Shown: one piece after another, positions 17,724 to 26,478 of the stretch | Layout of the letters: each line of letters begins with the position of its first letter | Numbering within the stretch: position 1 is the first letter of the stretch | From: Streptomyces sp. YIM 121038 | GTDB lineage: Bacteria > Actinomycetota > Actinomycetes > Streptomycetales > Streptomycetaceae | NCBI RefSeq assembly: GCF_006088715.1 | Contig: NZ_CP030771.1 | Location: forward strand, 8,864,001 to 8,928,000 | Direction: 5' to 3' | DNA length: 64,000 nt | Position numbers and translations under genes: made by a program | Notes under the pieces: generated by a model | What the model was told of the DNA's origin: nothing | The model's database searches: none | What the model saw: the letters and a program-made list of their open reading frames with translations, nothing else

Positions 17724-20384
17724 TTGCGCACCGCCGACATCCGCACCCGCTTCCTCGACTTCTTCGCCGAGCGCGGCCACACCGTGGTGCCCAGCGCCCC
17801 GCTGCCCACGCCCGACCCGACGCTCCTGTTCGTCAACGCGGGCATGGTGCCGTTCAAGCCGTATCTGACCGGTGCGGCCGCGCCGCCGTGGCCGCGCGCC
17901 ACCAGCGTGCAGAAGTGCGTGCGCACCCTCGACATCGAGGAGGTGGGCAAGACCACCCGGCACGGCTCGTTCTTCCAGATGAACGGCAACTTCTCCTTCG
18001 GCGACTACTTCAAGGAGGAGGCCATCACCTTCGCCTGGGAGCTGAGCACCCGCTCCGTCGCCGACGGCGGCTACGGCCTCGACCCGGCGCGGATCTGGGT
18101 GACCGTGCACCACTCCGACACCGAGTCGCGCGGGCTGTGGCGGCGCGTCGCGGACCTGCCCGACGAGCGGATCGTGGTCCGCGGCGACGAGGACAACTTC
18201 TGGTCCATGGGCGTGCCGGGACCGTGCGGCCCCTGCTCGGAGCTGTACTACGACCGGGGCCCCGCGCTCGGCCGCGCGGGTGGCCCCGCCGTCGACGAGG
18301 ACCGGTACATGGAGTTCTGGAACCTCGTCTTCATGCAGTACGAGCGCGGCGAGGGCACCGGCAAGACCGGCTACCCCGTCCTCGGCGAACTCCCGCGCCG
18401 CGCCATCGACACCGGCATGGGCCTGGAGCGCATGGCCACCCTGCTCCAGGGCGTGGACAACCTCTACGAGATCGACGAGACCCGCCCCGTCCTCGACCGC
18501 GCCGCCGAGCTCACCGGGGTCCGCTACGGCGCCGACGCCACCGACGACGTCCGCCTGCGCGTCGTCGCCGACCACGTCCGCACCGCCCTGATGCTGCTCG
18601 CCGACGGCACCGCGCCCGGCAACGAGGGCCGCGGCTACGTGCTGCGCCGCATCCTGCGCCGCGCCGTGCGCTCCCTGCGCCAGCTCGGGTACGGCGACCC
18701 GGCCCTCGCCGACCTCCTCGCCGTCGCCCGCGACCGGATGGCACCGAGCCACCCCGAGGTCGCCGACTCCTTCGCGCGCGTCGCCGACCAGGCCCAGGGC
18801 GAGGAGGACGCCTTCCGCGCCACCCTCAAGCAGGGCACCACCGTCCTGGACACCGCGGTCACCCGGGTCAAGGCCGACGGCGGGCGCCAACTGCCCGGCG
18901 CCCAGGCCTTCCTGCTGCACGACACCTACGGCTTCCCCATCGACCTCACCCTGGAGATGGCCGCGGAGCAGGGCGTCGAGGTCGACCGCGACGGCTTCAC
19001 GGCGCTCATGAGCGAGCAGCGCGAGCGGGCCCGCGCCGACGCCCGCGCCCGCAAGTCCGGCTCCGCCCCCGACACCTCGGCCCTGCGCGCCGCCCTCGAC
19101 GCGCACGGGCCCACCGACTGGCGCGCCTGGGACACCCTGGCGACGGACTCCCGCGTCCTCGCGCTGCTGGGCCCCGCGGGCCCCGTACCGGTCGCCCGGG
19201 ACGGCGAGATCGTCACCGCCGTCCTCGACCGCACCCCGTTCTACGCCGAGTCCGGTGGCCAGGACAGCGACGCCGGACGGCTCACCGGGGCCTCACTGGA
19301 GGCCGAGGTGCTCGACGTGCAGCGGCCGCTGCCCGGCCTGGTGGCCCATCAGATCCGCGTCATGGCGGGGGAGGTGGCCGTCGGCGACGCCGTGCACGCG
19401 GCCGTCGACCCCGAGTGGCGCCTCGGTGCGCGCCAGGCCCACTCGGGCACCCACGTGCTGCACGCCGCCCTGCGCGAGGTCCTCGGCCCGACCGCCCTGC
19501 AGTCCGGCTCCTCCAACCGCCCGGGCCAGCTGCGCCTGGACTTCCCCTGGCGCGGCGGCCTCTCCGCCACCGTCCGCAGCGAGGTCGAGGAGGCCGCCAA
19601 CCGCGCGCTCCGCCGCGACCTGCCCGTCGGCGTGCGCTGGATGACGCTGCCCGAGGCCAAGGAGCTCGGCGCGCTCGCCCTGTTCGACGAGACGTACGGC
19701 GAGCAGGTCCGGGTGGTCGAGATCGGCGGCGCCTGGTCGCGCGAGCTGTGCGGCGGCACCCACGTCGAGCACGCCGCGCAGATCGGCGTCATCGCGCTGA
19801 CCGCCGAGTCGTCGGTGGGCGCGGGCCTGCGGCGCCTGGAGGCCGCGGTCGGCATCGAGGGCTTCGGCTACCTCGCGCGCGAGCGCGACCTCGTCGCCGA
19901 GATCGCCGAGCAGCTCCAGGCGCCGCGCGCCGAACTCCCCGACCGCGTCGCCGCGTTGCTCGGCCGGCTCAAGGCCGCCGACCGGGAGAACGAGCGCCTG
20001 CGGCAGGCGGCCCGTGCCGCGCGCGCCGCCGAACTCGCCGGGCGGGCCGTCGAGGTGGCGGGCGCGTACGTGGCCACCGCGACGGCGGAGGGTGACGCGG
20101 GCGCCGCGCGGGCCCTGGCCCTCGAAGTGCGCGGACGGCTGCGCCCCGAGCGGCCGGGCGTGGCCGCCGTGACCCTCTCCGGCGACAAGCCGGTGCTCGC
20201 CGTCGCGGTGAACGAGGCGGCGCGGGCGGCGGGCCTGTCCGCGTCCGCCCTGGTCAAGCGGCTGCTCGGCGGTCGCGGTGGCGGCTCCGACGAGGTGGCG
20301 CAGGGCGGTGGGACGGACCGGGGCGCGCTCGCGGCCGCGGTGGCCGGACTCCCCGGCGTCGTGCGCGAGGAGCTCGGCGCCTGA
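17724..20384 (+). CDS. alaS: Alanyl-tRNA synthetase, full length (probable second copy)
   Basis: Class II AlaRS of 886 aa with all domains: aminoacylation core (FVNAGMVPFKPYL, GSFFQMNGNFSFGDYFK), tRNA-recognition region, editing domain zinc ligands (HSGTHVLHAAL and CGGTHV with Cys676, His680), a helical linker, and the C-Ala domain with its GGRGGGSDEVAQGGG stretch. No catalytic residue seems lost, so it should be active. The start is TTG at 17724 with CGGAG 7 bases before. Housekeeping alaS in Streptomyces usually neighbours ruvX, mltG and rpsD; here it is with tsaD and a GNAT, so it is probably a paralogue. Such copies often give resistance to a synthetase inhibitor or supply charged tRNA to a specialised pathway. 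Confidence 0.9.
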   Translation: MRTADIRTRFLDFFAERGHTVVPSAPLPTPDPTLLFVNAGMVPFKPYLTGAAAPPWPRATSVQKCVRTLDIEEVGKTTRHGSFFQMNGNFSFGDYFKEEAITFAWELSTRSVADGGYGLDPARIWVTVHHSDTESRGLWRRVADLPDERIVVRGDEDNFWSMGVPGPCGPCSELYYDRGPALGRAGGPAVDEDRYMEFWNLVFMQYERGEGTGKTGYPVLGELPRRAIDTGMGLERMATLLQGVDNLYEIDETRPVLDRAAELTGVRYGADATDDVRLRVVADHVRTALMLLADGTAPGNEGRGYVLRRILRRAVRSLRQLGYGDPALADLLAVARDRMAPSHPEVADSFARVADQAQGEEDAFRATLKQGTTVLDTAVTRVKADGGRQLPGAQAFLLHDTYGFPIDLTLEMAAEQGVEVDRDGFTALMSEQRERARADARARKSGSAPDTSALRAALDAHGPTDWRAWDTLATDSRVLALLGPAGPVPVARDGEIVTAVLDRTPFYAESGGQDSDAGRLTGASLEAEVLDVQRPLPGLVAHQIRVMAGEVAVGDAVHAAVDPEWRLGARQAHSGTHVLHAALREVLGPTALQSGSSNRPGQLRLDFPWRGGLSATVRSEVEEAANRALRRDLPVGVRWMTLPEAKELGALALFDETYGEQVRVVEIGGAWSRELCGGTHVEHAAQIGVIALTAESSVGAGLRRLEAAVGIEGFGYLARERDLVAEIAEQLQAPRAELPDRVAALLGRLKAADRENERLRQAARAARAAELAGRAVEVAGAYVATATAEGDAGAARALALEVRGRLRPERPGVAAVTLSGDKPVLAVAVNEAARAAGLSASALVKRLLGGRGGGSDEVAQGGGTDRGALAAAVAGLPGVVREELGA

Positions 20385-20429
20385 GCGCGGCGCGACCAGC
20401 CGCGGCGGCCGTCGTTCGTCCGAGGCCCG

Positions 20430-20472
20430 TGGTGGCTGGTCGCGCAGGTCCCCGCGCCCCTTCGGGGGCGTG
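20430..20472. terminator. Streptomyces dispersed terminator-like element after alaS
   Basis: GGTGGCTGGTCGCGCAGGTC is followed by the hairpin CGCCCC-TTCG-GGGGCG (20455-20470). A related sequence occurs at 26405-26468. Such GCTGGTCGCGCAG..CCCCGCGCCCC elements are common between Streptomyces genes and are thought to end transcription. In addition GCGCGACCAGCC just after the alaS stop is the inverse of GGCTGGTCGCGC in the element. Confidence 0.6.
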
Positions 20473-20497
20473 AGGGGTGCGGTAGGGGTGGGCCTCC

Positions 20498-20526
20498 ATG
20501 GACTTACTAGGACGTCCAAGTATATC
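20498..20526 (+). promoter_or_regulatory. Promoter with 18-bp near-perfect palindrome before the mmsA riboswitch
   Basis: TACTAGGACGTCCAAGTA (20505-20522) is palindromic at 16 of 18 positions. It sits between a -35-like ATGGAC (20498-20503) and a -10-like TATATC (20521-20526) spaced 17 bp. A transcript from here would start just before the riboswitch, so this is the likely operon promoter with a built-in operator. A related sequence with 15 of 18 identical positions occurs at 29881-29898. Confidence 0.55.
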
Positions 20527-20534
20527 GTCGTGAC

Positions 20535-20700
20535 CAAGGCCCGCGGTGCAGGGAAGCCGGTGTGAATCCGGCACGGTCCCGCCACTGTGACCGGGGAGCG
20601 CGTCCCCATGAAGGACCAACGCCACTGACGGAGAAGTCCGCCGGGAAGGCGAGGAGGCGCGTGCTGATCCGGGAGTCAGGATACCGGCCGCGGGGTGTTC
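20535..20700 (+). promoter_or_regulatory. Cobalamin riboswitch upstream of the valine catabolic operon
   Basis: Core segments read in order: GCGGTGCAGGGAAGCCGGTG, TGAATCCGGCACGGTCCCGC, CACTGTGACC and the B12 box AGTCAGGATACCGGCC (20674-20689), which fits the box consensus except for one base. The element is on the same strand as mmsA, whose ATG lies about 180 nt further on. The region 20385-20880 otherwise holds only the terminator and promoter listed, a possible short ORF and no recognisable gene. In known cases B12 binding lowers expression; the expression platform here is not obvious. Control of branched-chain catabolism by such an element is unusual. Confidence 0.9.
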
Positions 20701-20716
20701 CGTGTTGTCCACGAGG

Positions 20717-20797
20717 ATGGAGCAGACACGCATGGCCCCGGTGCGCACCCGCGACCCTGGAGATCCGGACCTGCGAGCGGTGATCCCCGCTGCCTGA
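20717..20797 (+). CDS. Possible short leader ORF between riboswitch and mmsA
   Basis: An open frame of 26 codons (starts MEQTRMAPVRTRDP) with a second in-frame ATG at 20732 that has GGAG about 10 bases upstream. It lies directly after the riboswitch 3' end and 83 bases before mmsA. No similarity is recognised. It could be a leader peptide whose translation is set by the riboswitch, a remnant of a lost gene, or chance; codon choice is not decisive at this length. Confidence 0.25.
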   Translation: MEQTRMAPVRTRDPGDPDLRAVIPAA

Positions 20798-20880
20798 AGG
20801 CTGTTCGGCGTGCCCTGTGGCGGTACGCGGCCCAGCCCTGCCATCCCCGGACCGCACCTGACGAGAGAAGCAGGTCCCCC

Positions 20881-22380
20881 ATGGTCCGTGAACTGACCCA
20901 TTTCATCGGCGGCGAGCACACCCCGGGAACATCGGGAACGCACGCCGACGTGTACGACCCCAACACCGGTGCCGTCCAGGCACGCGTACCGCTCGCGCAC
21001 CGCGCCGACACCGAGGCGGCGATCGCGAACGCCGCGAAGGCGCAGCCCGCCTGGGGCGAGTGGAACCCGCAGCGCCGCGCCCGCGTCCTGCTGCGGTTCC
21101 TCCAGCTCGTCGAGGACGAACGCGACGCCCTCGCACGCCTGTTGTCGTCCGAGCACGGCAAGACCGTCGCCGACGCGCACGGCGACCTCCAGCGCGGCCT
21201 GGAGGTCGTGGAGTTCGCCGCGGGCATCCCGCACCTGCTCAAGGGCGAGTTCACCGACAACGCCGGGACCGGCATCGACGTGCACTCGCTGCGCCGCCCC
21301 CTCGGCGTCGTCGCCGGGATCACGCCCTTCAACTTCCCCGCGATGATCCCGCTCTGGAAGGCCGCGCCCGCGCTCGCCTGCGGCAACGCCTTCGTCCTCA
21401 AGCCGTCCGAGCGCGCCCCGTCCGTCCCGCTGCGCCTGGCCGAGCTGTTCCTCGAAGCGGGCCTGCCGCCGGGCGTCCTGAACGTCGTCAACGGCGGCAA
21501 GGAGTCCGTCGACACGCTCCTGGAGGACCCGCGCGTCAAAGCGCTCGGCTTCGTCGGCTCCACGCCGATCGCCGCGCACGTGTACGCCACCGCCGCCGCG
21601 CACGGCAAGCGCGCCCAGTGCTTCGGCGGCGCCAAGAACCACATGATCGTGATGCCGGACGCCGACCTCGACAGGGCCGTCGACGCGCTCGTCGGCGCGG
21701 GCTACGGCTCCGCGGGCGAGCGCTGCATGGCGATCTCCGTGGCCGTCCCGGTCGGCGAGGCCACCGCCGACGCCCTGGTGGCCCGCCTCAAGGAGCGCGT
21801 CGGGGCCCTGCGCGTCGGCCGTTCCGACGACCCCGAGGCCGACTTCGGCCCCCTGGTCGCCCGTGACGCCGTCGAGCGCGTGCGCTCCTACGTCGACCTC
21901 GGCGTCCAGGAGGGCGCCGAACTCGTCGTCGACGGCCGTGACTTCACCCTGCCCGGCCACGAGGGCGGCTTCTTCGCGGGCGCCTCGCTCTTCGACCGCG
22001 TCACCCCGGACATGCGGATCTACCAGGAGGAGATCTTCGGCCCCGTCCTGTCCGTCGTCCGGGCCGCCGACTACGAAGAGGCGCTGCGGCTGCCCACCGA
22101 GCACCCCTACGGCAACGGCGTCGCGCTCTTCACCCGCGACGGCGACACCGCCCGCGACTTCACCCGGCGCGTGGACACCGGCATGGTCGGCGTCAACGTC
22201 CCCATCCCGGTCCCCGTCGCCTACCACACCTTCGGCGGCTGGAAGCGCTCCGGATTCGGCGACCTCAACCAGCACGGCCCCGACGCCATCCGCTTCTACA
22301 CCCGCACCAAGACCGTCACCTCGCGCTGGCCCTCCGGGGCGAAGGAAGGCGCGAGCTTCACGATCCCGACGATGGCGTGA
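20881..22380 (+). CDS. mmsA: Methylmalonate-semialdehyde dehydrogenase (CoA-acylating)
   Basis: Converts methylmalonate semialdehyde plus CoA and NAD to propionyl-CoA and CO2, the last step of valine breakdown; 499 aa, normal for MmsA. Typical segments are HFIGGEHTPGTSG at the N-terminus, PFNFPAMIPLWKAAPALACG, GFVGSTPIA, and GSAGERCMAIS containing the catalytic Cys in the MmsA-type context rather than the FxxxGQxC of ordinary aldehyde dehydrogenases. The C-terminus has HTFGGWKRSGFGDLNQHGPD. The ATG at 20881 gives the correct N-terminus. First gene of the five-gene operon; its stop overlaps the next start. Confidence 0.95.
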   Translation: MVRELTHFIGGEHTPGTSGTHADVYDPNTGAVQARVPLAHRADTEAAIANAAKAQPAWGEWNPQRRARVLLRFLQLVEDERDALARLLSSEHGKTVADAHGDLQRGLEVVEFAAGIPHLLKGEFTDNAGTGIDVHSLRRPLGVVAGITPFNFPAMIPLWKAAPALACGNAFVLKPSERAPSVPLRLAELFLEAGLPPGVLNVVNGGKESVDTLLEDPRVKALGFVGSTPIAAHVYATAAAHGKRAQCFGGAKNHMIVMPDADLDRAVDALVGAGYGSAGERCMAISVAVPVGEATADALVARLKERVGALRVGRSDDPEADFGPLVARDAVERVRSYVDLGVQEGAELVVDGRDFTLPGHEGGFFAGASLFDRVTPDMRIYQEEIFGPVLSVVRAADYEEALRLPTEHPYGNGVALFTRDGDTARDFTRRVDTGMVGVNVPIPVPVAYHTFGGWKRSGFGDLNQHGPDAIRFYTRTKTVTSRWPSGAKEGASFTIPTMA

Positions 22381-23546
22381 GCGCCCCGATGACCGCCACG
22401 ACCACCACCCTGCTCGGCGAGGACCAGCTCGCCCTCGTCGAGACCACCCTCGACTTCGCCGAGGAACATCTCGCCCCGCACGCCCTCGCCTGGGACCAGG
22501 ACAAGCACTTCCCGGTCGACGTGCTGCGCAAGGCCGCGGACCTCGGGCTCGGCGGCGTCTACGTCGACGAGGCCGCGGGCGGCTCCGGCCTGACCCGCTC
22601 CGACGGCGTCCTCGTCTTCGAGGCCCTCGCCTCCGGCTGCCCCTCCGTCGCGGGCTATCTGTCCATCCACAACATGGTCGCCTGGATGATCGACCACTAC
22701 GGCGACCGCGCCCAGCGCGCCCGCTGGCTGGGGCCGCTCACCTCCATGGACCGGCTCGGCAGCTACTGCCTCACCGAGCCGGGGGCCGGTTCGGACGCCG
22801 CCGCGCTGAGCACCCGCGCCGAGCGCGACGGCGACGCGTACGTCCTCACCGGCGTCAAGCAGTTCATCTCCGGCGCGGGCGCCGCGCACGTGTACGTGGT
22901 GATGGCCCGCACCGGCGGCGGCGGACCCGACGGCGTGTCCGCGTTCGTCGTCGAACGCGACGACCCCGGCCTGTCCTTCGGCGCGAACGAGAAGAAGATG
23001 GGCTGGAACGCGCAGCCCACCCGGCAGGTCCTCCTCGACGGCGTGCGCGTCCCCGCCGACCGGCTGCTCGGCGGCGAGGGCAACGGCTTCCGCATCGCCA
23101 TGAACGCCCTGAACGGCGGCCGCCTCGGCATCGCCGCCTGCTCCCTCGGCGGCGCCCGCAGCGCCCTCGACCGCAGCCTCGTCCACCTCGCGGACCGGGA
23201 GGCGTTCGGCGCCCCGCTGCTCGACGCCCAGGCGCTGCGCTTCGAGCTCGCCGACATGGCGACCGAGCTGGCGGCGGCCCGCGCCCTGGTCCGGCAGGCC
23301 GCGCAGGCCCTCGACCAGGGCGACCCGCAGGCACCGCAGCTGTGCGCCATGGCCAAGCGGTTCGCCACCGACACCGGCCACTCCGTCGCCGACCGCGCCC
23401 TCCAACTCCACGGCGGCTACGGCTATCTGACGGAGTACGGCATCGAGAAGCTGGTCCGCGACCTGCGCGTGCACCGCATCCTGGAAGGAACCAACGAGAT
23501 CATGCGTCTGATCGTGGCCCGCGGCCTCACGGGGGCGCTGCGATGA
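22377..23546 (+). CDS. Acyl-CoA dehydrogenase, probably isobutyryl-CoA dehydrogenase
   Basis: FAD-dependent acyl-CoA dehydrogenase, 389 aa from the GTG at 22377 that overlaps the mmsA stop (GTGA); an ATG at 22389 is an equally possible start. Motifs include CLTEPGAGSDAAAL, the VKQFISGAG region, LQLHGGYGYLTEYGIEKLVRD and RILEGTNEIMR, whose Glu is in the position of the SCAD-type catalytic base. The operon partners are those of the valine pathway downstream of isobutyryl-CoA, so oxidation of isobutyryl-CoA to methacrylyl-CoA is the likely role. 2-Methylbutyryl-CoA may also be used. Confidence 0.88.
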   Translation: MSAPMTATTTTLLGEDQLALVETTLDFAEEHLAPHALAWDQDKHFPVDVLRKAADLGLGGVYVDEAAGGSGLTRSDGVLVFEALASGCPSVAGYLSIHNMVAWMIDHYGDRAQRARWLGPLTSMDRLGSYCLTEPGAGSDAAALSTRAERDGDAYVLTGVKQFISGAGAAHVYVVMARTGGGGPDGVSAFVVERDDPGLSFGANEKKMGWNAQPTRQVLLDGVRVPADRLLGGEGNGFRIAMNALNGGRLGIAACSLGGARSALDRSLVHLADREAFGAPLLDAQALRFELADMATELAAARALVRQAAQALDQGDPQAPQLCAMAKRFATDTGHSVADRALQLHGGYGYLTEYGIEKLVRDLRVHRILEGTNEIMRLIVARGLTGALR

Positions 23547-24610
23547 CCGACGACCCCGTCCTGATCCGCACCGAGGGACGCGCCGGCCACCTCACCCTCA
23601 ACCGGCCGCGCGCCCTGAACGCCCTGACCCACGCCATGGTCCGCGCCGTCGACGCGGCGCTGACCGCCTGGGCGGCGGACCCGGCCGTCCAGACCGTCGT
23701 CCTCACCGGCGCGGGCGACCGCGGCCTGTGCGCGGGCGGCGACATCCGGCAGATCCACGAGGACGCGCGCACCGGCGGCGGGGCGTCCGCGGACTTCTGG
23801 CGCGACGAGTACCGCCTGAACGCCCGCATCGCCCGCTACCCCAAGCCCTACGTCGCCGTGATGGACGGCATCGTGATGGGCGGCGGCGTCGGCATCGCCG
23901 CCCACGGCAGCGTCCGCGTCGTCACCGAGCGCTCCCGGATCGCGATGCCGGAGACCGGCATCGGCTTCGTGCCCGACGTCGGCGGCACCTATCTGCTCGG
24001 CCTCGCGCCCGGCGAACTCGGCACCCACCTGGCCCTCACCGGCGAGCCCGTGGGCGCGCGGGACGCCCTCCTGTGCGGCCTCGCCGACCACTTCGTCCCT
24101 TCGGCCGACCTGCCGCGGCTCGTCGCGGACCTCGCCACCCAGCCGGTGCGCGACGTCCTCGCCCGGTACGTGACCGAGGCACCGGCCGGGACGCTCGCCG
24201 GGCACCGGGAGTGGATCGACGCCTGCTACCCGGCCGCCACGGTCGAGGAGATCGTCGACCGGCTCCAGGCCCACGGCGCACCCGCCGCGAAGGAGGCCGC
24301 CGAGACCCTGCTCGGCAAGTCGCCCACCGCCCTCAAGGTCACCCTCAGGGCGCTGCGCCGCGCCCGCGGGCTCGGCCCCCTCGAACGGGTCCTGGAGCAG
24401 GAGTACCGCGTGTCGTGCGCGGCCCTCGGCTCCGCCGACCTCGTCGAGGGCATCCGCGCCCAGGTCATCGACAAGGACCGGGCCCCGCGCTGGTCCCCGG
24501 CCACGCTCGCCGAGGTCACCGGCGCCGACGTGGACCGCTACTTCCTGCCGCTCGGCGCGCGCGACCTCGTGCTCGGCGGCGGCGAACCCGCACAGGAGGA
24601 GCCGTGGTGA
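23543..24610 (+). CDS. 3-Hydroxyisobutyryl-CoA hydrolase (HIBCH type)
   Basis: Crotonase-fold thioesterase, 355 aa, clearly longer than ordinary enoyl-CoA hydratases. The HIBCH-specific pattern is complete: GLCAGGDIRQIHEDA, MDGIVMGGGVGIAAHGSVRV, MPETGIGFVPDVGGTYLL and the C-terminal half ending WSPATLAEVTGADVDRYF. It hydrolyses 3-hydroxyisobutyryl-CoA to free 3-hydroxyisobutyrate, which is then oxidised by the next gene product. It starts with an ATGA overlap with the acyl-CoA dehydrogenase, and the following gene starts inside its last codons. Confidence 0.92.
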   Translation: MTDDPVLIRTEGRAGHLTLNRPRALNALTHAMVRAVDAALTAWAADPAVQTVVLTGAGDRGLCAGGDIRQIHEDARTGGGASADFWRDEYRLNARIARYPKPYVAVMDGIVMGGGVGIAAHGSVRVVTERSRIAMPETGIGFVPDVGGTYLLGLAPGELGTHLALTGEPVGARDALLCGLADHFVPSADLPRLVADLATQPVRDVLARYVTEAPAGTLAGHREWIDACYPAATVEEIVDRLQAHGAPAAKEAAETLLGKSPTALKVTLRALRRARGLGPLERVLEQEYRVSCAALGSADLVEGIRAQVIDKDRAPRWSPATLAEVTGADVDRYFLPLGARDLVLGGGEPAQEEPW

Positions 24611-25536
24611 ACTCCGCAGCACAGGACCGGGCGGGCGGCGCCGTCGCCTTCGTGGGCCTCGGCCACATGGGCGGTCCCATGGCCGCCAACCTCGTCCGGG
24701 CCGGACACCGCGTCGTGGGCCACGACCTGGCGCCCCAGGCACTCGCCGCCGCCGTGGCCGCGGGGGTCGAGGCCGCCCCTTCGGCGGTGGCCGCCGTGGC
24801 CGGGGCGGACGTCGTCCTCACCATGCTCCCCGCGGGCCGGCACGTCCTCTCCCTCTACGAGGACGAGGGCCTGCTCGGCGCGGCCCGGCCCGGCACGCTG
24901 TTCGTGGACTGCTCCACGATCGACGTCGCCGACGCCCGCGCCGCCCACGCGGCGGCCGCCGCCGCGGGGCACGCCGCCGTCGACGCCCCGGTCTCCGGCG
25001 GCGTCGTGGGCGCGGAGGCGGGCACGCTCACCTTCATGGTCGGCGGTACCGAGGCGGACGTGGCCCGCGCCGAGCCGCTCCTCGCCGTGATGGGCAAGAA
25101 GGCCGTGCACTGCGGGGCCGCGGGCGCCGGGCAGGCCGCGAAGATCTGCAACAACATGATCCTCGGCATCTCGATGATCGCCGTGAGCGAGGCCTTCGTC
25201 CTCGGGGAGAGCCTCGGCCTGTCCCACCAGGCCCTGTACGACGTGGCGTCCACGGCGTCCGGCCAGTGCTGGGCGCTCACCACCAACTGCCCCGTGCCGG
25301 GCCCGGTTCCCGGCTCGCCCGCCAACCGCGACTACCGCCCCGGCTTCGCCGCCCCCCTGATGGCCAAGGACCTGGGCCTGGCCGCCGCCGCGATCAGCGC
25401 GGGCGGGGTGCGCGCCGAACTGGGCCTGCGCGCGGCGGCGATGTACCGGGACTTCGCCCAAGGGCCCGGAGCCGAGCGGGACTTCTCCGGGATCGTCGAG
25501 ACCGTCAGGAATCCGGAAGGACAGACGCATGAGTGA
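24607..25536 (+). CDS. mmsB: 3-Hydroxyisobutyrate dehydrogenase
   Basis: NAD-dependent oxidation of 3-hydroxyisobutyrate to methylmalonate semialdehyde, 309 aa. The Rossmann motif [17 protein letters not shown], substrate-binding [20 protein letters not shown], catalytic-lysine region [20 protein letters not shown] and cofactor-region KDLGLA are all present. The GTG at 24607 is chosen because AGGAGGA lies 6 bases before it and it overlaps the previous stop as GTGA; the GTG at 24604 is too close to the ribosome site. Its end overlaps the enoyl-CoA hydratase start by 8 bases. Confidence 0.94.
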   Translation: MNSAAQDRAGGAVAFVGLGHMGGPMAANLVRAGHRVVGHDLAPQALAAAVAAGVEAAPSAVAAVAGADVVLTMLPAGRHVLSLYEDEGLLGAARPGTLFVDCSTIDVADARAAHAAAAAAGHAAVDAPVSGGVVGAEAGTLTFMVGGTEADVARAEPLLAVMGKKAVHCGAAGAGQAAKICNNMILGISMIAVSEAFVLGESLGLSHQALYDVASTASGQCWALTTNCPVPGPVPGSPANRDYRPGFAAPLMAKDLGLAAAAISAGGVRAELGLRAAAMYRDFAQGPGAERDFSGIVETVRNPEGQTHE

Positions 25537-26350
25537 ACCCGTGGACACCCCCGCCACGGCGGGAGCCACCAGGGCTTACGACACCATCCTCGTCGACCCG
25601 GCGGCGGGCCCGCGCACGGCCCTGCTCACCCTCGACCGGCCCGAGGCGCTCAACGCCCTCAACCTCCAGCTCATGCGGGAGGTCGTCGCGGCGGCCGAGG
25701 AGCTCGACCGGTCCCCGGACGTCGGCTGCATCGTCCTGACCGGGTCCGCGAAGGCGTTCGCCGCGGGCGCCGACATCAAGGAGATGCGGCCGCGCGGCTA
25801 CCTGGACATGTACCTCAGCGACTGGTTCACCGCCTGGGACCGGCTCGCCCGGCTGCGCACGCCGACGGTCGCGGCCGTGTCCGGCTACGCCCTCGGCGGC
25901 GGCTGTGAACTCGCCATGCTCTGCGACGTCCTGCTCGCCTCCGACACCGCGGTGTTCGGACAGCCCGAGATCAAGCTCGGGGTGATCCCCGGCATCGGCG
26001 GCTCCCAGCGCCTCACCCGCGCCGTCGGCAAGGCCAAGGCCATGGAGCTGTGTCTGACCGGCCGCACCATGGACGCCGCCGAGGCCGAACGCGCGGGGCT
26101 CGTCTCCCGGGTCGTGCCCGCCGCCGACCTGCTCGCCGAGGCCCTGGCGGTCGCCGAGACCGTGGCGGGCATGTCGCTGCCCGTCGCGATGATGGCCAAG
26201 GAAGCGGTGAACCGCGCCTTCGAGACCACCCTCACGGAAGGCGTCCGCTTCGAACGCAGGCTGTTCCACGCGGTGTTCGCCGTCGCGGACCAGAAGGAAG
26301 GGATGGACGCGTTCGTGGAGAAGCGGGCGCCGGTGTTCCGGCATCGGTAG
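25529..26350 (+). CDS. Enoyl-CoA hydratase
   Basis: Crotonase family hydratase, 273 aa. The two catalytic glutamates are expected in [11 protein letters not shown] and [19 protein letters not shown], both intact, and the oxyanion-hole segment [11 protein letters not shown] is normal. In this operon its job would be hydration of methacrylyl-CoA to 3-hydroxyisobutyryl-CoA, filling the only remaining step between the dehydrogenase and the hydrolase. GGAAGGA precedes the ATG. It is the last gene of the operon and faces the HAD phosphatase gene across a terminator. Confidence 0.92.
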   Translation: MSEPVDTPATAGATRAYDTILVDPAAGPRTALLTLDRPEALNALNLQLMREVVAAAEELDRSPDVGCIVLTGSAKAFAAGADIKEMRPRGYLDMYLSDWFTAWDRLARLRTPTVAAVSGYALGGGCELAMLCDVLLASDTAVFGQPEIKLGVIPGIGGSQRLTRAVGKAKAMELCLTGRTMDAAEAERAGLVSRVVPAADLLAEALAVAETVAGMSLPVAMMAKEAVNRAFETTLTEGVRFERRLFHAVFAVADQKEGMDAFVEKRAPVFRHR

Positions 26351-26450
26351 GGCTTCACCAAGGTGGCCGCGACGGGCCCGTCGGTTGTCCGCGGGTCCGT
26401 CGCGGCTGGGCGCGCCCGCGCGGCGGAGCCGCCTGGGAACACACGGTCCC

Positions 26451-26478
26451 GCGCCCCCTTCGGGGCGCTAGCGCCCCG
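26451..26478. terminator. Terminator hairpins between ech and HAD genes
   Basis: GCGCCCC (26451-26457) pairs with GGGGCGC (26462-26468) over a CTTC loop, ending the valine operon. Overlapping it, CGGGGCGCTAGCGCCCCG (26461-26478) is a perfect 18-bp palindrome that contains the stop codon of the minus-strand HAD gene, so it can fold in either transcript. The preceding 100 bases are a degenerate copy of the dispersed element at 20430. Confidence 0.7.

Noticed and set aside
16060..20384. Horizontally acquired island around tsaD-GNAT-alaS
   Set aside because: Base composition and codon use look like the neighbours by eye, and no integrase, att repeat or tRNA end is seen; duplication within actinobacteria is the simpler view.
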